DNA from: CAVVIH01 sp963748295
Lineage (GTDB): Bacteria; Acidobacteriota; Vicinamibacteria; Vicinamibacterales; 2-12-FULL-66-21
Length of the DNA: 64,000 nucleotides
Direction of reading: 5' to 3'
Assembly (NCBI GenBank): GCA_963748295.1
Contig: CAVVIH010000005.1
Location: 868,001-932,000 of the forward strand
Below the pieces are notes generated by a model. It was not told the DNA's origin. It did not search any database and saw nothing but the letters and a program-made list of their open reading frames with translations. Positions 1-10,552 of this stretch are shown here, piece by piece (within the stretch, counting starts at the first letter, position 1; each line of letters starts with the position of its first letter). The position numbers and the translations under genes are program-made.

Positions 1-1284
1 GACGAGGAGCTCAATCGCGCGCTCGATGCCCGGTTGGTCGTCGGGCAGGACGGCCAGCCCGCGGCCGCTCGCGCGCACGAGCTCGGATGTCTCCCCCTGC
101 TCGGCGATCGCGAGGATCGGGCGTCCGGCCGCGAAGTACTCGAACAGCTTGCCGGGAATCGAGACCGTCGTCCCTGGCTGGAGCAGCAGCAGGCACGATG
201 CCGACACCATTTCGCGGAGAATCTCCTTCCGCGGCTGCGCGGGCGCCATTTCGACGATGCCCTCGAGCCCGAGCCGGGTCCGCTCCGCGGCCATGTCGAA
301 GCCGCCCAGCGCCACGCGCCCGATCTGCCTGAAGCAGAACGTGCGCGCATCGATGACGCCACGGTCCCGCAGCGACGCGAGTGCGTTGAAGAGCGCGGTC
401 GGCTTGCGGCCGCCGTACAGCGAGCCGGCATGCAGCAACGTGAAACGTCCATCGTGTGGCAGCGGCGCAATCCCCTCGAACTCGTTCCGGTCGCATCCGT
501 TCCGCACCAGATGGAACTTCGAGGCGGTCACATGGCGGTAGAAAGCGGTGTACTCGTCCATGTTCGTGCGGGTCGTGAACACGACGGCATCGGCGCGGCG
601 GATCACGCCTTTCTCGAGCACATCCGCGGCGCGCGCCGCGATCGGCAGACGATCTTCACGCCACGGCGCGCGGGCCCAGGGATCGCGGAAATCGGCCACC
701 CATGCGCAATTCAGCGCGGTCGCAATAGCCCGCGCCACGAGCTGGCCGGTCCATGGCGGCGACGTCGAATACACGACGTCCGGCAATTCGCGAAGTGTGG
801 TCTTCAGGCCGGCGGCAACCGCCGGCACCAGCCACCCTACGTGAGGATCGGGGATTCGCATCACCCCGTCCAGGCGCTGTTTCGCGCGCCGGAGGCGCTT
901 TGACAGGCTCTCGTGCGCGTCGGCCGCGGCGCCGTTCGCGTCGGACTGCGGCGCCGGCGTGGCAGCCGCCGCCTTGTGCGCGCGCTTCAACAGCGCGGAA
1001 ACGCGCTGGAACGGCCGCAGGACCGGCGCGCGGACGACCTTGACCGCGGGCGGCACGCGCGACAGCAGGTCGAGATCGATTGGATAGCCCGCCGCATACG
1101 TCTTCTGCGTTCCGGTCAGCACCGTGACGTCCCACCCGCCCTCGACGAGTTGCCGCACGAGCCGGAGCGTCCGGTGCGTGCCGATCGAGCCCTCGGGCGG
1201 AAAGTGATACGCCACCACGAGGACCCGCGGACTCGCGCCGTGTCGGCCCGCTTTCGCCCCGCCGTGCACGCGACCCGTCGTCAT
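1..1284 (-). CDS. Glycosyltransferase family 4-like protein (partial, 3' end outside window)
   Basis: The frame is open without interruption from an ATG at 1284 to the window edge (428 codons), so the C-terminal end is missing. After a short basic leader the protein starts RVLVVAYHFPPEGSIGTHR, the N-terminal nucleotide-sugar fold opening typical of GT4-type transferases, and later has LLHAGSLYGGRKP and a C-terminal SIPGKLFEYFAAGRPILAI stretch with the E-x-FA-x-G-x-P pattern that binds donor sugar in the GT-B fold. It would add a sugar to a lipid-linked exopolysaccharide precursor in the cytoplasm; the substrate cannot be told. The start overlaps the stop of the upstream sulfotransferase by 4 bp (ATGA), so the two are translationally coupled. 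Unlike its upstream neighbours it shows no frameshift. Confidence 0.85.
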   Translation of the reverse strand, partial: MTTGRVHGGAKAGRHGASPRVLVVAYHFPPEGSIGTHRTLRLVRQLVEGGWDVTVLTGTQKTYAAGYPIDLDLLSRVPPAVKVVRAPVLRPFQRVSALLKRAHKAAAATPAPQSDANGAAADAHESLSKRLRRAKQRLDGVMRIPDPHVGWLVPAVAAGLKTTLRELPDVVYSTSPPWTGQLVARAIATALNCAWVADFRDPWARAPWREDRLPIAARAADVLEKGVIRRADAVVFTTRTNMDEYTAFYRHVTASKFHLVRNGCDRNEFEGIAPLPHDGRFTLLHAGSLYGGRKPTALFNALASLRDRGVIDARTFCFRQIGRVALGGFDMAAERTRLGLEGIVEMAPAQPRKEILREMVSASCLLLLQPGTTVSIPGKLFEYFAAGRPILAIAEQGETSELVRASGRGLAVLPDDQPGIERAIELLV

Positions 1285-2212
1285 GATGCCGCGTACCCGA
1301 ACCGTTCGTGGAAGGAACCGGCGACGGCAAGCGCGGCCGCCTGTTCCTCGCTCGTCAGCAGCTGCCGCCAGCTTTCATCGAAGCGGATGCGAATCTGTTC
1401 GTTCCGCCGCATGTTGTTGCCGAGCACGTGATGTTCCCGCGAGATCACCGACTCGGGCGGATCGATCGCCTCGACGCCGCAGAACGCGTAGGCGCGCTTC
1501 AGCCACGCGCGCGGATCGCTGGCACAGGTCCTCGTACCGCAGCAGCATGACACGATCTCAGGCAGCTCCCGTGTGATGTGCTCCACCGCCTCCAGCTGCC
1601 TGCGCCAGGTGAGCGCGGACGCCGCGACAGGCTCGCCGCGCTTCTTCGCGGAGGATGCGTATCCCCTGACGTCCCGAACAAGCTCGCACCACCTTCACAT
1701 CCAGTTCCGGCGTCTCGCAGAAGCTGGTGGAGACGCATGCCGCGCTTCGAAGTGTCGAAGAACACGTCGGCGCCGGCGACGCTCAGGACGGTGCGGATGA
1801 ACTCCACGTTGACCTGACGCACGCGGTCCATGCGCGCCTGGTGCGCCGGCAGCACCGCGGTAACGGCCTTCTGCAGCAGGCGCCACGCCGGCTTCGCGGA
1901 ATAGCGGCTCAACAGCTTGTGCGCGACGCGTCCTTGATAGCGAAAGTCGTTGGACCACTCCAGCGGACTGAAGTCGAACCCCGCCCCGCTCACGCCGCGG
2001 AAGACCTGCTGCCAGAACGGGCAGTCCTCGTACGACAGCCCGCACGTGCACGTGACGTTCGTGCGGCGCTGCCGCTGCTGCTTCCGCTTGAACGCCGTTT
2101 CCCCCACGCTGACGATGCGCGGATGCGAGTCGAGGAACAGCGCCAGCAGTGTCGAGCCCGTATGCCCGGATCCCGCAAGGTAAACGACCCGCAACGGTTT
2201 CGAGCCCGCCAT
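1281..2212 (-). CDS. Sulfotransferase family protein, broken by indels
   Basis: The N-terminus reads VVYLAGSGHTGSTLLALFL, the 5'-phosphosulfate-binding loop expected in PAPS-dependent sulfotransferases, followed by FDTSKR and, in a second frame, a C-terminal part with DPRAWLKRAYAFCG. The frame changes near 1700-1720, and a short compensating shift is seen near 1530-1550, where MLLRYEDLC would be the expected reading. The pieces together give about 310 residues, a normal length. Because neighbours carry similar single-base breaks, assembly error is more likely than true decay. It overlaps the upstream deacetylase by 1 bp and the downstream glycosyltransferase by 4 bp. In this exopolysaccharide locus it would transfer sulfate to a sugar or lipid; that substrate is inferred from context only. 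Confidence 0.75.
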
Positions 2213-3324
2213 CAGCCCCTGCCCACGGTATCGTCGGTTTTCGACGGGACGCTGGGCTCCCCCTTGTCCGTCGTGCGGGGCCGCGGCTTGAACGCGAAAC
2301 GCTCGACCTCCAGCGCGAACAGCAGATCGTCGAGACGCTCGGCCACCTGCACGCGCTCCAGCGCGAATGGATCGCTGGCGGCGCTGGCAAACCCGTTCCG
2401 TGAGGTCACCGCCGCGGTATACCCCGCGCGCATCACAATTTCCTGCAGTTCGGGTGTGAAGTACCGCTCGGCGCCGCCGTTCGGATACGAGAACATCGCG
2501 ATCGGCTCGCCCATTTCCTTCTCGAGCCTCGCCTTCGAGCCCTCGATCTCGGCCGCCGCCGCGGCGAGCCCGCGCTGGGCAGATTCGGATGCGTCACGGT
2601 GTGCGCGCCGATGATCATGTGGAGATCGCGCATCTCGCGAATCTGATCCCACGTCAGCATCGGCGACGCCACTGACGGGTTCTTCGCCGCCGCCCGAAGC
2701 TGCTGTCGCAGCGACTCGCGGACGGGAATGGGATGCGATTTGAAGACCTTGGCGAGCCGCCGCACGGCGGCCTGGCGCTGCTCGGGCGTGCCGATCGCAA
2801 GCTCGACGTGCAGGCTGCCCTCGCGCAACTCGACGAACGGCCGTGTGATCGCGCTCGATCAGCGCTGGTGTCTCAGCGGGCCAGAACGGCTCGCCGTCGG
2901 TCATGCAGCCGGTCGTGATGTAAAAGGTCGCCGAGCATCCGTGCTTGTGCAGCACCCTCGCCGCGGCGAGATTGTCCGCATATCCGTCGTCAAACGTGAT
3001 GACCACGGCGTTGGGCGGCAGCGGTTTGCCCTCCCGCAGCGCGTCGGCGACGATCGTCAACGGCAGCACCGCATAGTTGCGCGCGAGGTAAGCCACGTGC
3101 TCCTCGAAGGCGGCCGGCGAGATGCAGATGGACGGATCCGCGTAGCCGACGTCGGGCGCGCAGATGGCGTGATATCGAAGGATCGCCACGTAGCCGGTCG
3201 GCTGCACCCGGCGGAGCGCCGAATACAGCCCGCCCTTGCGCATGGCGGTCTTGGCCGACGGTGCGATTGCCGCGCGCATCGAACGCAGCAGCCCGGGACG
3301 ACGACGAACGTGATTCGAGCTCAT
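2212..3324 (-). CDS. Polysaccharide deacetylase family protein, broken by two compensating indels
   Basis: The start is ATG 3324, which overlaps the stop of the upstream glycosyltransferase (ATGA). The N-terminal part has VAILRYHAI and VVITFDDGYADN, the NodB-fold TFDD motif that supplies the catalytic Asp and a metal-binding Asp, then ATFYITTGCM. The frame is lost near 2850, continues in another frame containing MIIGAHTVTHPNL (the H-x3-H metal site, here HTVTH), and returns near 2580 with MGEPIAMFSYPNGG. The rebuilt protein is about 370 residues. The family removes N- or O-acetyl groups from glycans; in this cluster it probably trims the exopolysaccharide. This is separate from the XrtA-associated deacetylase at 8.2-9.1 kb. 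Confidence 0.8.
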   Translation of the reverse strand: MSSNHVRRRPGLLRSMRAAIAPSAKTAMRKGGLYSALRRVQPTGYVAILRYHAICAPDVGYADPSICISPAAFEEHVAYLARNYAVLPLTIVADALREGKPLPPNAVVITFDDGYADNLAAARVLHKHGCSATFYITTGCMTDGEPFWPAETPALIERDHTAVRRVARGQPARRACDRHARAAPGRRAAARQGLQIASHSRPRVAATAASGGGEEPVSGVADADVGSDSRDARSPHDHRRAHRDASESAQRGLAAAAAEIEGSKARLEKEMGEPIAMFSYPNGGAERYFTPELQEIVMRAGYTAAVTSRNGFASAASDPFALERVQVAERLDDLLFALEVERFAFKPRPRTTDKGEPSVPSKTDDTVGRG

Positions 3325-4573
3325 GCCCTGCTGACTCCCACGGGAAGACGCGAACGCGCGAAGCGCCGCCAGGCCACCGACTGGCGGCCCAGGATCCCGC
3401 GCGCAAATCCGACGGCGGCCGCCGCGTGCACGAGGCAGAAGTAATGTGCGAGCCCGACGAGGCTCCATCGCCGGAGCGCCGGCACGCAGCCGAGCAGGCC
3501 GAGCGTGAGAAAGGCCAGCTGCACCACGGTCGCCCAGAGGAAGACGTTCGAGTGCTGCGCCAGCACCATCGAGGCCACCAGCGCGACGACGGCGAACACC
3601 GGCGACAGCCAGCGGAGCGCCTTGTGCGACACCAGCGCCGAGAAGCACCTGCAGGTTCGACGCCGGCGACCGCGCTGTCGCGGCGCAGCAGGAACTGCAC
3701 GGCGCCGGCGACGACCCGCGACTTGCGCGCGAACTCCTCGGCCGCCGTCTCCGACCCCCGCTCGTGGGCGATCGCCCGCTCTTCGAAGACGACGCGGCGG
3801 CCGGCGCGGACGACCGCCATCGGAATCGCCATGTCGTCGAGAATCGTGTCGGACGGCGGCGAGCACGAAAAGCGATCGCGGCGGATCGCATACAGCGCGC
3901 CGTCGACGCCGATCATCGATCCGAGCTCCGACTCCGCGCGCTGGAGCGCGCGCTCGTAGCGGTAGTAGAGATCCTCGGAGCGCGCGAGCGCCGCCCGGTC
4001 GCCAATCAGCACGACGTCGCCGCTCGACCGCGCCGACCGCGCTCGTCGGCGAAATTGCTGCACCAGCGCGCGGACCGCGCCGCGGTCGCAGGAACGTGTT
4101 CGCGTCCGAGAAGACGACGATCTCGCTGTCGATCTGGAGCATGCCGTCGTTGATCGCGGCAATCTTGCCGCGCCGCTCGGGGAACTCGATCAGACGCACG
4201 CCCTGCGGCGCAAACGGCCGCACGATCTCGTTGGTGCCGTCGCCGAACCGTCGGAAGCCACGACGATCGACAGCCGGTCCGTCGGATAATCGAGCTCCAG
4301 GGCAGTTCTGCAGTTTTGCCTCGATCACCGACGCCTCGTCGTTGCGCGGCGATGAAGAGGCAGACCGACGGTTCGATCGCCGACTTGCGAATCGGCCGGC
4401 GGCGGAGCGGTCGCACCAGCGCCAGCAGCGAGCGGGTACCCGGCGTAGACGTAGCCAGCAGCACGCCAATCGACGACCAGAAGATCGCGCGCCGCACCGC
4501 GGCGGAATCGGTCAGCGAGCAACACCGCGATGGCGGCGGCGCTGGCCAGGATCGCCAGCGTCAGCGTGATCAT
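3321..4573 (-). CDS. Glycosyltransferase family 2 membrane protein, heavily frameshifted
   Basis: Pieces in all three minus frames add up to one GT-A glycosyltransferase. An N-terminal membrane segment (MITLTLAILASAAAIAVLLA from ATG 4573) is followed by SEIVVFSDANTFLR (DXD-like region), YYRYERALQRAESELGSMIG, DGALYAIRRD and a C-terminal hydrophobic pair beginning LVSHKALRWLSPVFAVVALV. At least four indels are needed to join them. It is a tandem paralogue of the next upstream gene, which has the same YVYAGYPL, DGAIYAIRR and LVSHKVLRWL landmarks. It would extend the polymer repeat unit at the inner membrane. The ATG overlaps the upstream gene's TGA by 4 bp. Indels fit sequencing error rather than decay, since all motifs survive. 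Confidence 0.75.
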
Positions 4574-5757
4574 CCCAACGCCCGGGTACAGCCGCATGGC
4601 CGCGGCATCCGCCGTCGCTCGTTGCTCTCGGCGTCGTCCACACTCCCGATACGCGGCCGATGGTTCCCCTGAAGATGCCAACCAGCGACGCCGCGCTGAT
4701 CACCACGTAATACCAGGCGAAGCCGATGATGCGCCGCGTCGGCTTGACGAGGCTCAGCGCCGCACCGGCGCCGACCCCGACCGCGACCCATACGAGGGAT
4801 GCCCCGGACTCCTGCCAGGCGACCCATGCCGCGGAGAACGCGCCAAGCATGAGAAACACGCCCGGTCAGCCAGCGCAGCACCTTGTGCGACACGAGCGAC
4901 AACGCGAAGATGCCGACCTGGAAGGGATTGAGCACGCCCGGCGCCTGGAAGACGGCGCGCCAGCTCCGGCTGACGATTCGCACGCGGCGGCGGTATTCAC
5001 GGACCGCCGTGCCCCGCCGTCTCTTCGTAGCAGATGGCTTCCGGCTCGTAGACCGCGCGCCAGCCGGCCGCGACGATCTGCAGCGGGTTGAGGAAGTCGT
5101 TGATCGCGTCCTCCGGAAGCGTCTGCCAGAGCGACCGGCGGATGGCATAGATGGCGCCGTCGCCGCCGACCATCGAGCCGACGGCCGTTTCGAGCCGCTT
5201 GATGTAGCATCTCGTAGTCCCAGTAGGCGCGCTCGCCGACTTCGCCGCGGCCGTCCGGCTGCCGCCGAGGTAGCGCGCCTCGCCGGTGACGCAGCCAACC
5301 GCCGGATCCGCGAAGTTGCGAACCAGCATCCGGATCGCGTCGCGCTCGTACATCGCGTTCGCGTCCGAGAACACCACGACGTCGCCGCTCAGATCGGGGC
5401 ACGACGCGGTTAGCCGGCCGTCTTCCCGCGGCGCTGCTCCTGGCGGCAGAGGCGCACGCCGCGCCCGGCGAACTCGGTGACGATCGCATCGGTTCCGTCG
5501 TCGACGCGTCGGAGATGACGACGATCTCGAGTTTGTCCGGCGGGATAGTCGAGCGCCAGCGAATTCTCGCAGCTTCTCGCCGAATCGTCGCCGCTTCGTT
5601 GTAGGCCGAGATGACGAGGCTGACCGTCGGCAGATCGTCGCCGCGGCGGATCGGCCGCGCGCCGCGCATCCAGGCGACGATCTGGCAGCAAGCAGCGGGT
5701 AGCCGGCATAGACGTAGACCAGACGCGCCAATCGAAAGCACCAGGAGCGTGCATCAT
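4570..5757 (-). CDS. Glycosyltransferase family 2 membrane protein, heavily frameshifted
   Basis: Rebuilt from several frames: an N-terminal hydrophobic stretch with LVYVYAGYPLLAA, then TVSLVISAYNEAATI (GT2 nucleotide-binding start), LSGDVVVFSDANAMYERDAI (DXD region), ETAVGSMVGGDGAIYAIRRS, and C-terminal membrane helices including IGFAWYYVVISAASLVGIFRG. The start is uncertain; ATG 5757 or 5754 lie just after the likely end of the FemAB-like gene. Frames change at about 5720, 5590, 5520, 5425 and near 5210-5240, 5005 and 4865. The motif order and length (about 390 residues) match the paralogue downstream, so an intact gene with assembly indels is the best reading. It probably adds one sugar of the exopolysaccharide repeat. 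Confidence 0.75.
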
Positions 5758-5759
5758 CG

Positions 5760-6846
5760 TCAGCACGGGAATGCCCCGCACGATGCTGGGACCGAGCGCG
5801 GTGGCGACCGGCACCGGAAGCCGCCGCCACAGCGCAGATGCGCCGGCCGAACTTGGGTTCTGCGGGTTGAGGTCGGCACGGCACCGGCCGGCCCGGCGTC
5901 CAGTATTCCCACACCAGCGGCGCGGCTCGGCGCCCCACTGCTTCTTGAACTGAAACGTGCCTTCGTCCGGGCGTCGCAGCGCCCGAACTCGAAATGCCGG
6001 CAGCCGCTCGCGATCGCCAGCTGAAGCATCTGCCAGTAGAGAAAGATGTTCGACGCACGTGGTGTTGAACTCGCGCAGGGCCGACGCCCAGGGAACTTCC
6101 ATCCACGCGCCGCGCCAGTGCACGACGCCCGCCGCAACCGGCTGCTCGCCTCTGAACACGACGACGAATGCGCGCGTGGACTCCGGCGAACGTCGGGAGC
6201 ACCTCACGAAAGACCGGCGGCCGAACACCGGCGTGCCGAGATCGCGCATGTTGTGCGCGAACACTTCGTAGAAAGCTCGAACCAGCTCGGCGCCGCCGGT
6301 CACCGACGTGAGGTGGCTCTTCTCCGCCTTGCGCACCTGGTTGCGGACCTTGCGATCGAGCGCGGTCCACTGCGCAGTCCACCGAATCGAGCAGCGTGAG
6401 CGTCATGGCGACCTTGTGACGGCGTTCGCCGCAGCTCGGGAAACTGGCGCCGGGTGTGGCGCAGCTCGAGATAGCGTGCCGCGCGGCTCGCTTTCGCGAT
6501 CGCCGTCGCCGACTGGATCAGCGCCGCCGCGCCCTGCGCGTCGTCTGCCAGCACGCCGCCGGCGTTCAGAAACGGAAGCGAGACCGCGAATGCGTGCCGA
6601 ACAGCCGGCTGCGCAAGACCACCAGCGGCAGCACGCCGGTTACGGCGCCATCGCGCCTCGGCCGCGAGCATCCGTGACCTCATGGCCGAACGCCCGTCCG
6701 ATCAGGTGCGGCCACGCCGCGCGATGGTAGGCCGACGCATCCGGACGCGAGGCGACGTAGGCGTCCCATTCGGACGCGGAAAGATCCTCGCGCGGCTCCA
6801 GAGCGACCGCCTCGCGCCGAGCGGGGGTCAACTCCGCAACGTTCAT
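5760..6846 (-). CDS. FemAB-like protein of the XrtA/PEP-CTERM polysaccharide system, frameshifted
   Basis: Starts at ATG 6846 (MNVAELTPARREAV), overlapping the stop of the UDP-sugar dehydrogenase. The first part has LSASEWDAYVASRPDASAYH, like the GNAT-related FemAB proteins found in exosortase-associated loci. Later pieces in other frames read VRKAEKSHLTSVTGG, FVVVFRGEQPVAAGVVHW, NIFLYWQMLQLAIASGCRHF and DEGTFQFKKQWGAEP, all typical of that family, and the end has LWRRLPVPVATALGPSIVRG. At least four indels occur (near 6640-6660, 6410, 6190-6220, 6050 and 5890-5960). FemAB-type enzymes transfer amino acids or acyl groups; the role in polysaccharide loci is not established. The context is the strongest support for the assignment. 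Confidence 0.75.
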
Positions 6847-8193
6847 ACGAGCGCCGCCGCCGAGACGACCGACGTGCCGCACCGGTCGAGTGGTAGGTGA
6901 ACCCTGCGGCGACCACGTCTGCGAGCGGATCCAGCACGTTGCGCGCGTCGACGATCACCCGGCCGCTCATGACCTCGCGCAGGAGCTCGAGGTCGAGGCC
7001 GCGGAACTCGTTCCACTCGGTGATGATCGCCACCGCATCGGCGCCCGATGCCGCATCGTACGCGTCGGTGGTGAAGGTCAGCTCCCCGGCAACAGGTCCG
7101 AGGGCGGCGCGGGCCTCGTCGACCGCCACCGGGTCGCACGCGCGCACGTGCGCACCGGCCGCGGCGAGCGCCCGGCACAGATGGAGCGCAGGGGCCTCAC
7201 GCACGTCGCTCGGTGTTCGGTTTGAAGGCCAGGCCCAGCAGCGCGACCGTCCGTCCGCGCACGCCGTCCGAGCGCCTCCTCCATCTTCTCGAAGGTGATG
7301 GCCTTCTGGCGTTCGTTCACCTGGATGGCGTTCTCGACGATGAGCTGCGGCACGCCCAGCTCGGCGCCGAGCGCGACCAGGGCGCGGGTGTCCTTGGGGA
7401 AGCACGAACCGCCAAAACCGGGTCCAGGGTGGAGGAACTTCGACCCAATCCGCTTGTCGAGGCCCATGCCCTTGGCAACGCCGTGCACATCTGCGCCGGC
7501 GCGGTCGCACAGATTGGCAATCTCGTTCATGAAGCTGATTTTCACCGCCAGAAAGGCATTCGACGCGCACTTGATCATTTCGGCCGTCGCCACGTCGGTC
7601 ATGAGCACCGGCGTCTCGATCAGGTACAGAGGCCGGTAGATCTCCTTCATGACCGCGGCGGCGCGCTCGCTCGACGTGCCGATGACCACGCGATCGGGAC
7701 GCATGAAGTCGCTGACCGCCGAACCCTCGCGCAGGAACTCGGGATTGGACACCACGTCGACCTCGGCCCCGGCAGGCGCCCATTTGCCGAGCAGCTCCGC
7801 GAGCCAACGGCCGGTGCCGGCGGGAACCGTGCTCTTCGTCACGATGACGCGATGCTTGCCGTCGAGATACGGTGCGATGCTGCGGATCGCGCCTTCAACC
7901 TGCGACAGGTCCGCCGCGCCGTTGGCGCCTTCGGGCGTGCCGACCGCGAGCAGCACGACGACCGCGTCGCGAATTCCGTACGCCATGTCGGTGGTGAAAC
8001 GCAGGCGCCCCGCGCCGGCATTGCGCTGCACGAGCTCCCCGAGCCCGGGCTCGAAAAACGGCACCTCGCCGCGTTGAAGCTGCTCGATGCGCTGCGGGTT
8101 CGCGTCCACACAGACGACCGTGTGACCGAAGTCCGCAAGGCATGCCCCGCTGACGAGGCCGACGTATCCGGTGCCGACCACTGCGATATCCAT
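6843..8193 (-). CDS. UDP-glucose/GDP-mannose dehydrogenase family protein, frameshifted near 7.2 kb
   Basis: Begins MDIAVVGTGYVGLVSG, an NAD-binding Rossmann motif, behind a clear AGGAG ribosome site. TKSTVPAGTG and the active-site GPGFGGSCFPKD (Cys at about residue 264) identify a UDP-glucose 6-dehydrogenase-type enzyme, which oxidises a UDP-hexose to the uronic acid in two NAD-dependent steps. After residue about 307 the frame is lost near 7265 and 7215, then continues with DVREAPALHLCRALAAAGAHV and IITEWNEFRGLDLELL, the usual C-terminal domain. A further indel near 6880 would restore STGRGTSVV before the stop. Rebuilt length is about 450 residues, normal for the family. It would supply uronic acid donors to the polysaccharide locus. 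Confidence 0.88.
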
Positions 8194-8223
8194 GTCTCTC
8201 CTCAGGATCAGTTCAGATGTTGC

Positions 8224-9139
8224 CTACCATAGATAGGGCAGCGGCTCGCCGGCGGCCGCCGCCGGTTCGAGATGCGCATCCAGGTGGCGAAGGATTGATG
8301 TCATCGGGCCGAATCGAAAATCTTTCAGCATCCGCGCGCAGGCGCGCCTCGGTCTTGTCGAGATTCCGATAGTGCCGGAACCGGCCGAGCAGGCCTGCCG
8401 AAAGGCGCGGCTGGTCCGGATCGATTTCCCACGGGTGGATATAGAAGATCGCCGGCCGCTGCTCGCTCGCGATTGATGCGCGAGATGCCCCATCGCGTCC
8501 AGCCGTAGGGCAGGATGCGGAAATAGCCGCCGCCGGCGACCGGAAAGTTGAACGGACCCCAGCGAACGGTCGACGCCGGCGCCTCGAGAATCTCCCCGCG
8601 CTCCCGGTCGATCCGATACGGCGTGCCGCGGGGACAGCGGGATGCCGTACCGATCGTGACGGATCGGGAAGATGCTGGCGTCGTAAGTAAAGCCTTCGTC
8701 GATCAGGATGTCGAGCGCCCACAGCGACCGCGGCGTCACCGAGTAGCTCGGCGCGCGATAGCCGCGCACCGCGACGCCGGCCGCCTGCTCCATCACGCTC
8801 TTCGATCGGCGGACGTCCTCGCGAAACGTCGACGGCGTCAGGTCGTAGACCAGGCGGTGCGCGTAGCCGTGTGACGCGAGCTCGTGGCCCGCCGCCGCGA
8901 TCCGCCGCACCAGTCCGGGATAACGCTCGGCGACCCAGCCGAGCACGAAGAACGTGGCGCGCACGTCGGTGTCCTGCGAAGATGTCCAGCAGCCGCTCGG
9001 TGTTGGCGACGACGCGGCTCTCGATCGCGTCCCAGTTCGAGCGCGGCAATACGCCGTCGAAGGCGCTGACGTGGAAGTAGTCCTCCACGTCCACCGTCAT
9101 CGCGTTGAGCACGTCAGCATCGGATCCGGGCGCCGCCAC
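8224..9139 (-). CDS. XrtA-system polysaccharide deacetylase, frameshifted
   Basis: The N-terminus contains LNAMTVDVEDYFHVSAFDG, a signature of the deacetylases that accompany exosortase A loci; the usual start here is GTG 9139, 1 bp after the upstream stop. The frame breaks near 8985 and continues with RATFFVLGWVAERYPGLVRR, GHELASHGYAHRLVYDL (metal-binding H-x3-H) and RGYRAPSYSVTPRSLWALD, the standard core of this subgroup. Further indels lie near 8632, 8470 and 8280. It would act on N-acetylated sugars of the exopolysaccharide, in the periplasm or at the membrane. This gene and its neighbours are what mark the locus as XrtA-type, although the exosortase itself is not in the window. Confidence 0.85.
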
Positions 9140-9140
9140 G

Positions 9141-10534
9141 TTACTGCGCTCCCTTGCGCATCAGGACCGTCTTCACCGTCTTCGCGATGATGAACAGGTC
9201 GAGCGCAATCGACAGGTTCTTGATGTAGAACAGGTCGTACTGCAGCTTCTGCAGCGCATCTTCGACGCTGGCGCCGTAGGTGTAGCTGACCTGCGCCCAG
9301 CCCGTCAGCCCCGGACGCACCGACATGGCGCTGGCCGTAGAACGGGATCTGACGGGTCAGCGTCGACACGAACTCGGGCCGCTCGGGCCGCGGGCCGACG
9401 AAGCTCATGTGCGCCGCAGCAGCACGTTCCACAGCTGCGGCAGCTCGTCGAGCCGCGTGCGCCGGAGGAAATCGCCCGATGGCGTGATGCGGTCGTCGCT
9501 CTGCTTCGCCCACACCGCGCCGGTGTCGCTTCCGCGTCCGTCCGCATCGAGCGGAACTTGTGCACCGTGAACACGCGCCCGTGCTGGCCGACGCGCTGCT
9601 GGTGATAGAGCGCCGGCCCCTGCGACGTCAGCTTGATCGCCAGCCGCCACGATCAGCATGAGCGGCGCGGCGACCACGAAGCCCGATGACGCGCCAGCAC
9701 GAGGTCGAGCGCCGCGCTTCGTGACGTCATGCAGCGTGCTCTTGTCGAAACCCGTCGGAGAAGATCAGCCAGCTCGGACGCAGGTTCTCGACCGCGATCT
9801 TGCCGGTGTACTCCTCGTAAACCGAGGCGAGGTGATCGAAGCGGACGCCGTCGAGCTTCATCTCGAGCAGCTTGTCCATCGGCAGCATGCCGCGGGCGTC
9901 CGCCAGGCTGACGACCACGCGATCGACGCGCCGGGCGCGGACGATCGCGGGGATGTCCTCGATCGTGCCGATGACGCCGGGGTTGATGACCGGCGCGCCG
10001 ACCCTCGCCGGGTCCGGATCGATGAAACCGACAATCTCGATCCCGAGGTCCGTGCGCTCGTAGAGCTCGCGCGCGAGACGGACCGCGCCGTCACCGGTGC
10101 CGACGAGCAGCAGCCGCTCCCGCGGCGCCACCCGGCGGCTGGTCCAGTCGAACGCCACGCGCCAGCCGACCACGACCGTAATGACAAGGAACGCCGCGAC
10201 CACGAAGACGCCGCGGCCGACGATGAGGTCGGGGAACCAGTAATAGAGTGGCGGCGAGCATCAGCGACGTCGCGCCGAGCGCGTGAACAGAGCGGACGAA
10301 CAGCTCGCGCCGGTCGCTGAGGACCCGGAAGTCGTAGAGGTCGCCAAAATAGAGCCAGAGCTGCGTGACGCCGGCCACAACGAAGGCCTTGTGGATGTTG
10401 AGCGTCATGTGGGCGAAGCCGTCGTTGAGACGCAGGATCGCCGCGACATACATCGCCCCGATGATCAGCGCCGTCTCGAAGAACAGCAGCCCGACGAGCC
10501 GAACGCTCGCGCTGCGGAACAACAGGGTCCTCAT
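9141..10534 (-). CDS. Exosortase-associated initiating sugar transferase (WbaP/EpsE type), frameshifted
   Basis: N-terminal membrane helices (LVGLLFFETALIIGAMYVAA, then a region of hydrophobic residues), a central Rossmann-like CoA-binding-type domain (RERLLLVGTGDGAVRLAREL, IVGFIDPDPARVG) and a C-terminal bacterial sugar transferase domain ending MSVRPGLTGWAQVSYTYG and NLSIALDLFIIAKTVKTVLM. It transfers a sugar phosphate to undecaprenyl phosphate, starting each repeat unit. The reading changes frame near 10245, 9745, 9650, 9530 and 9330, with the motif VHKFRSMRTDAE between them. Length once repaired is about 465 residues, as usual. It lies directly upstream of the deacetylase and 18 bp downstream of the tyrosine kinase gene. 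Confidence 0.85.
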
Positions 10535-10552
10535 GAATCGTCTTACCCGCTC

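Noticed and set aside
7213..8232. A 339-codon frame antisense to the UDP-sugar dehydrogenase
   Set aside because: Shadow of a well-supported gene; composition is typical of antisense reading.
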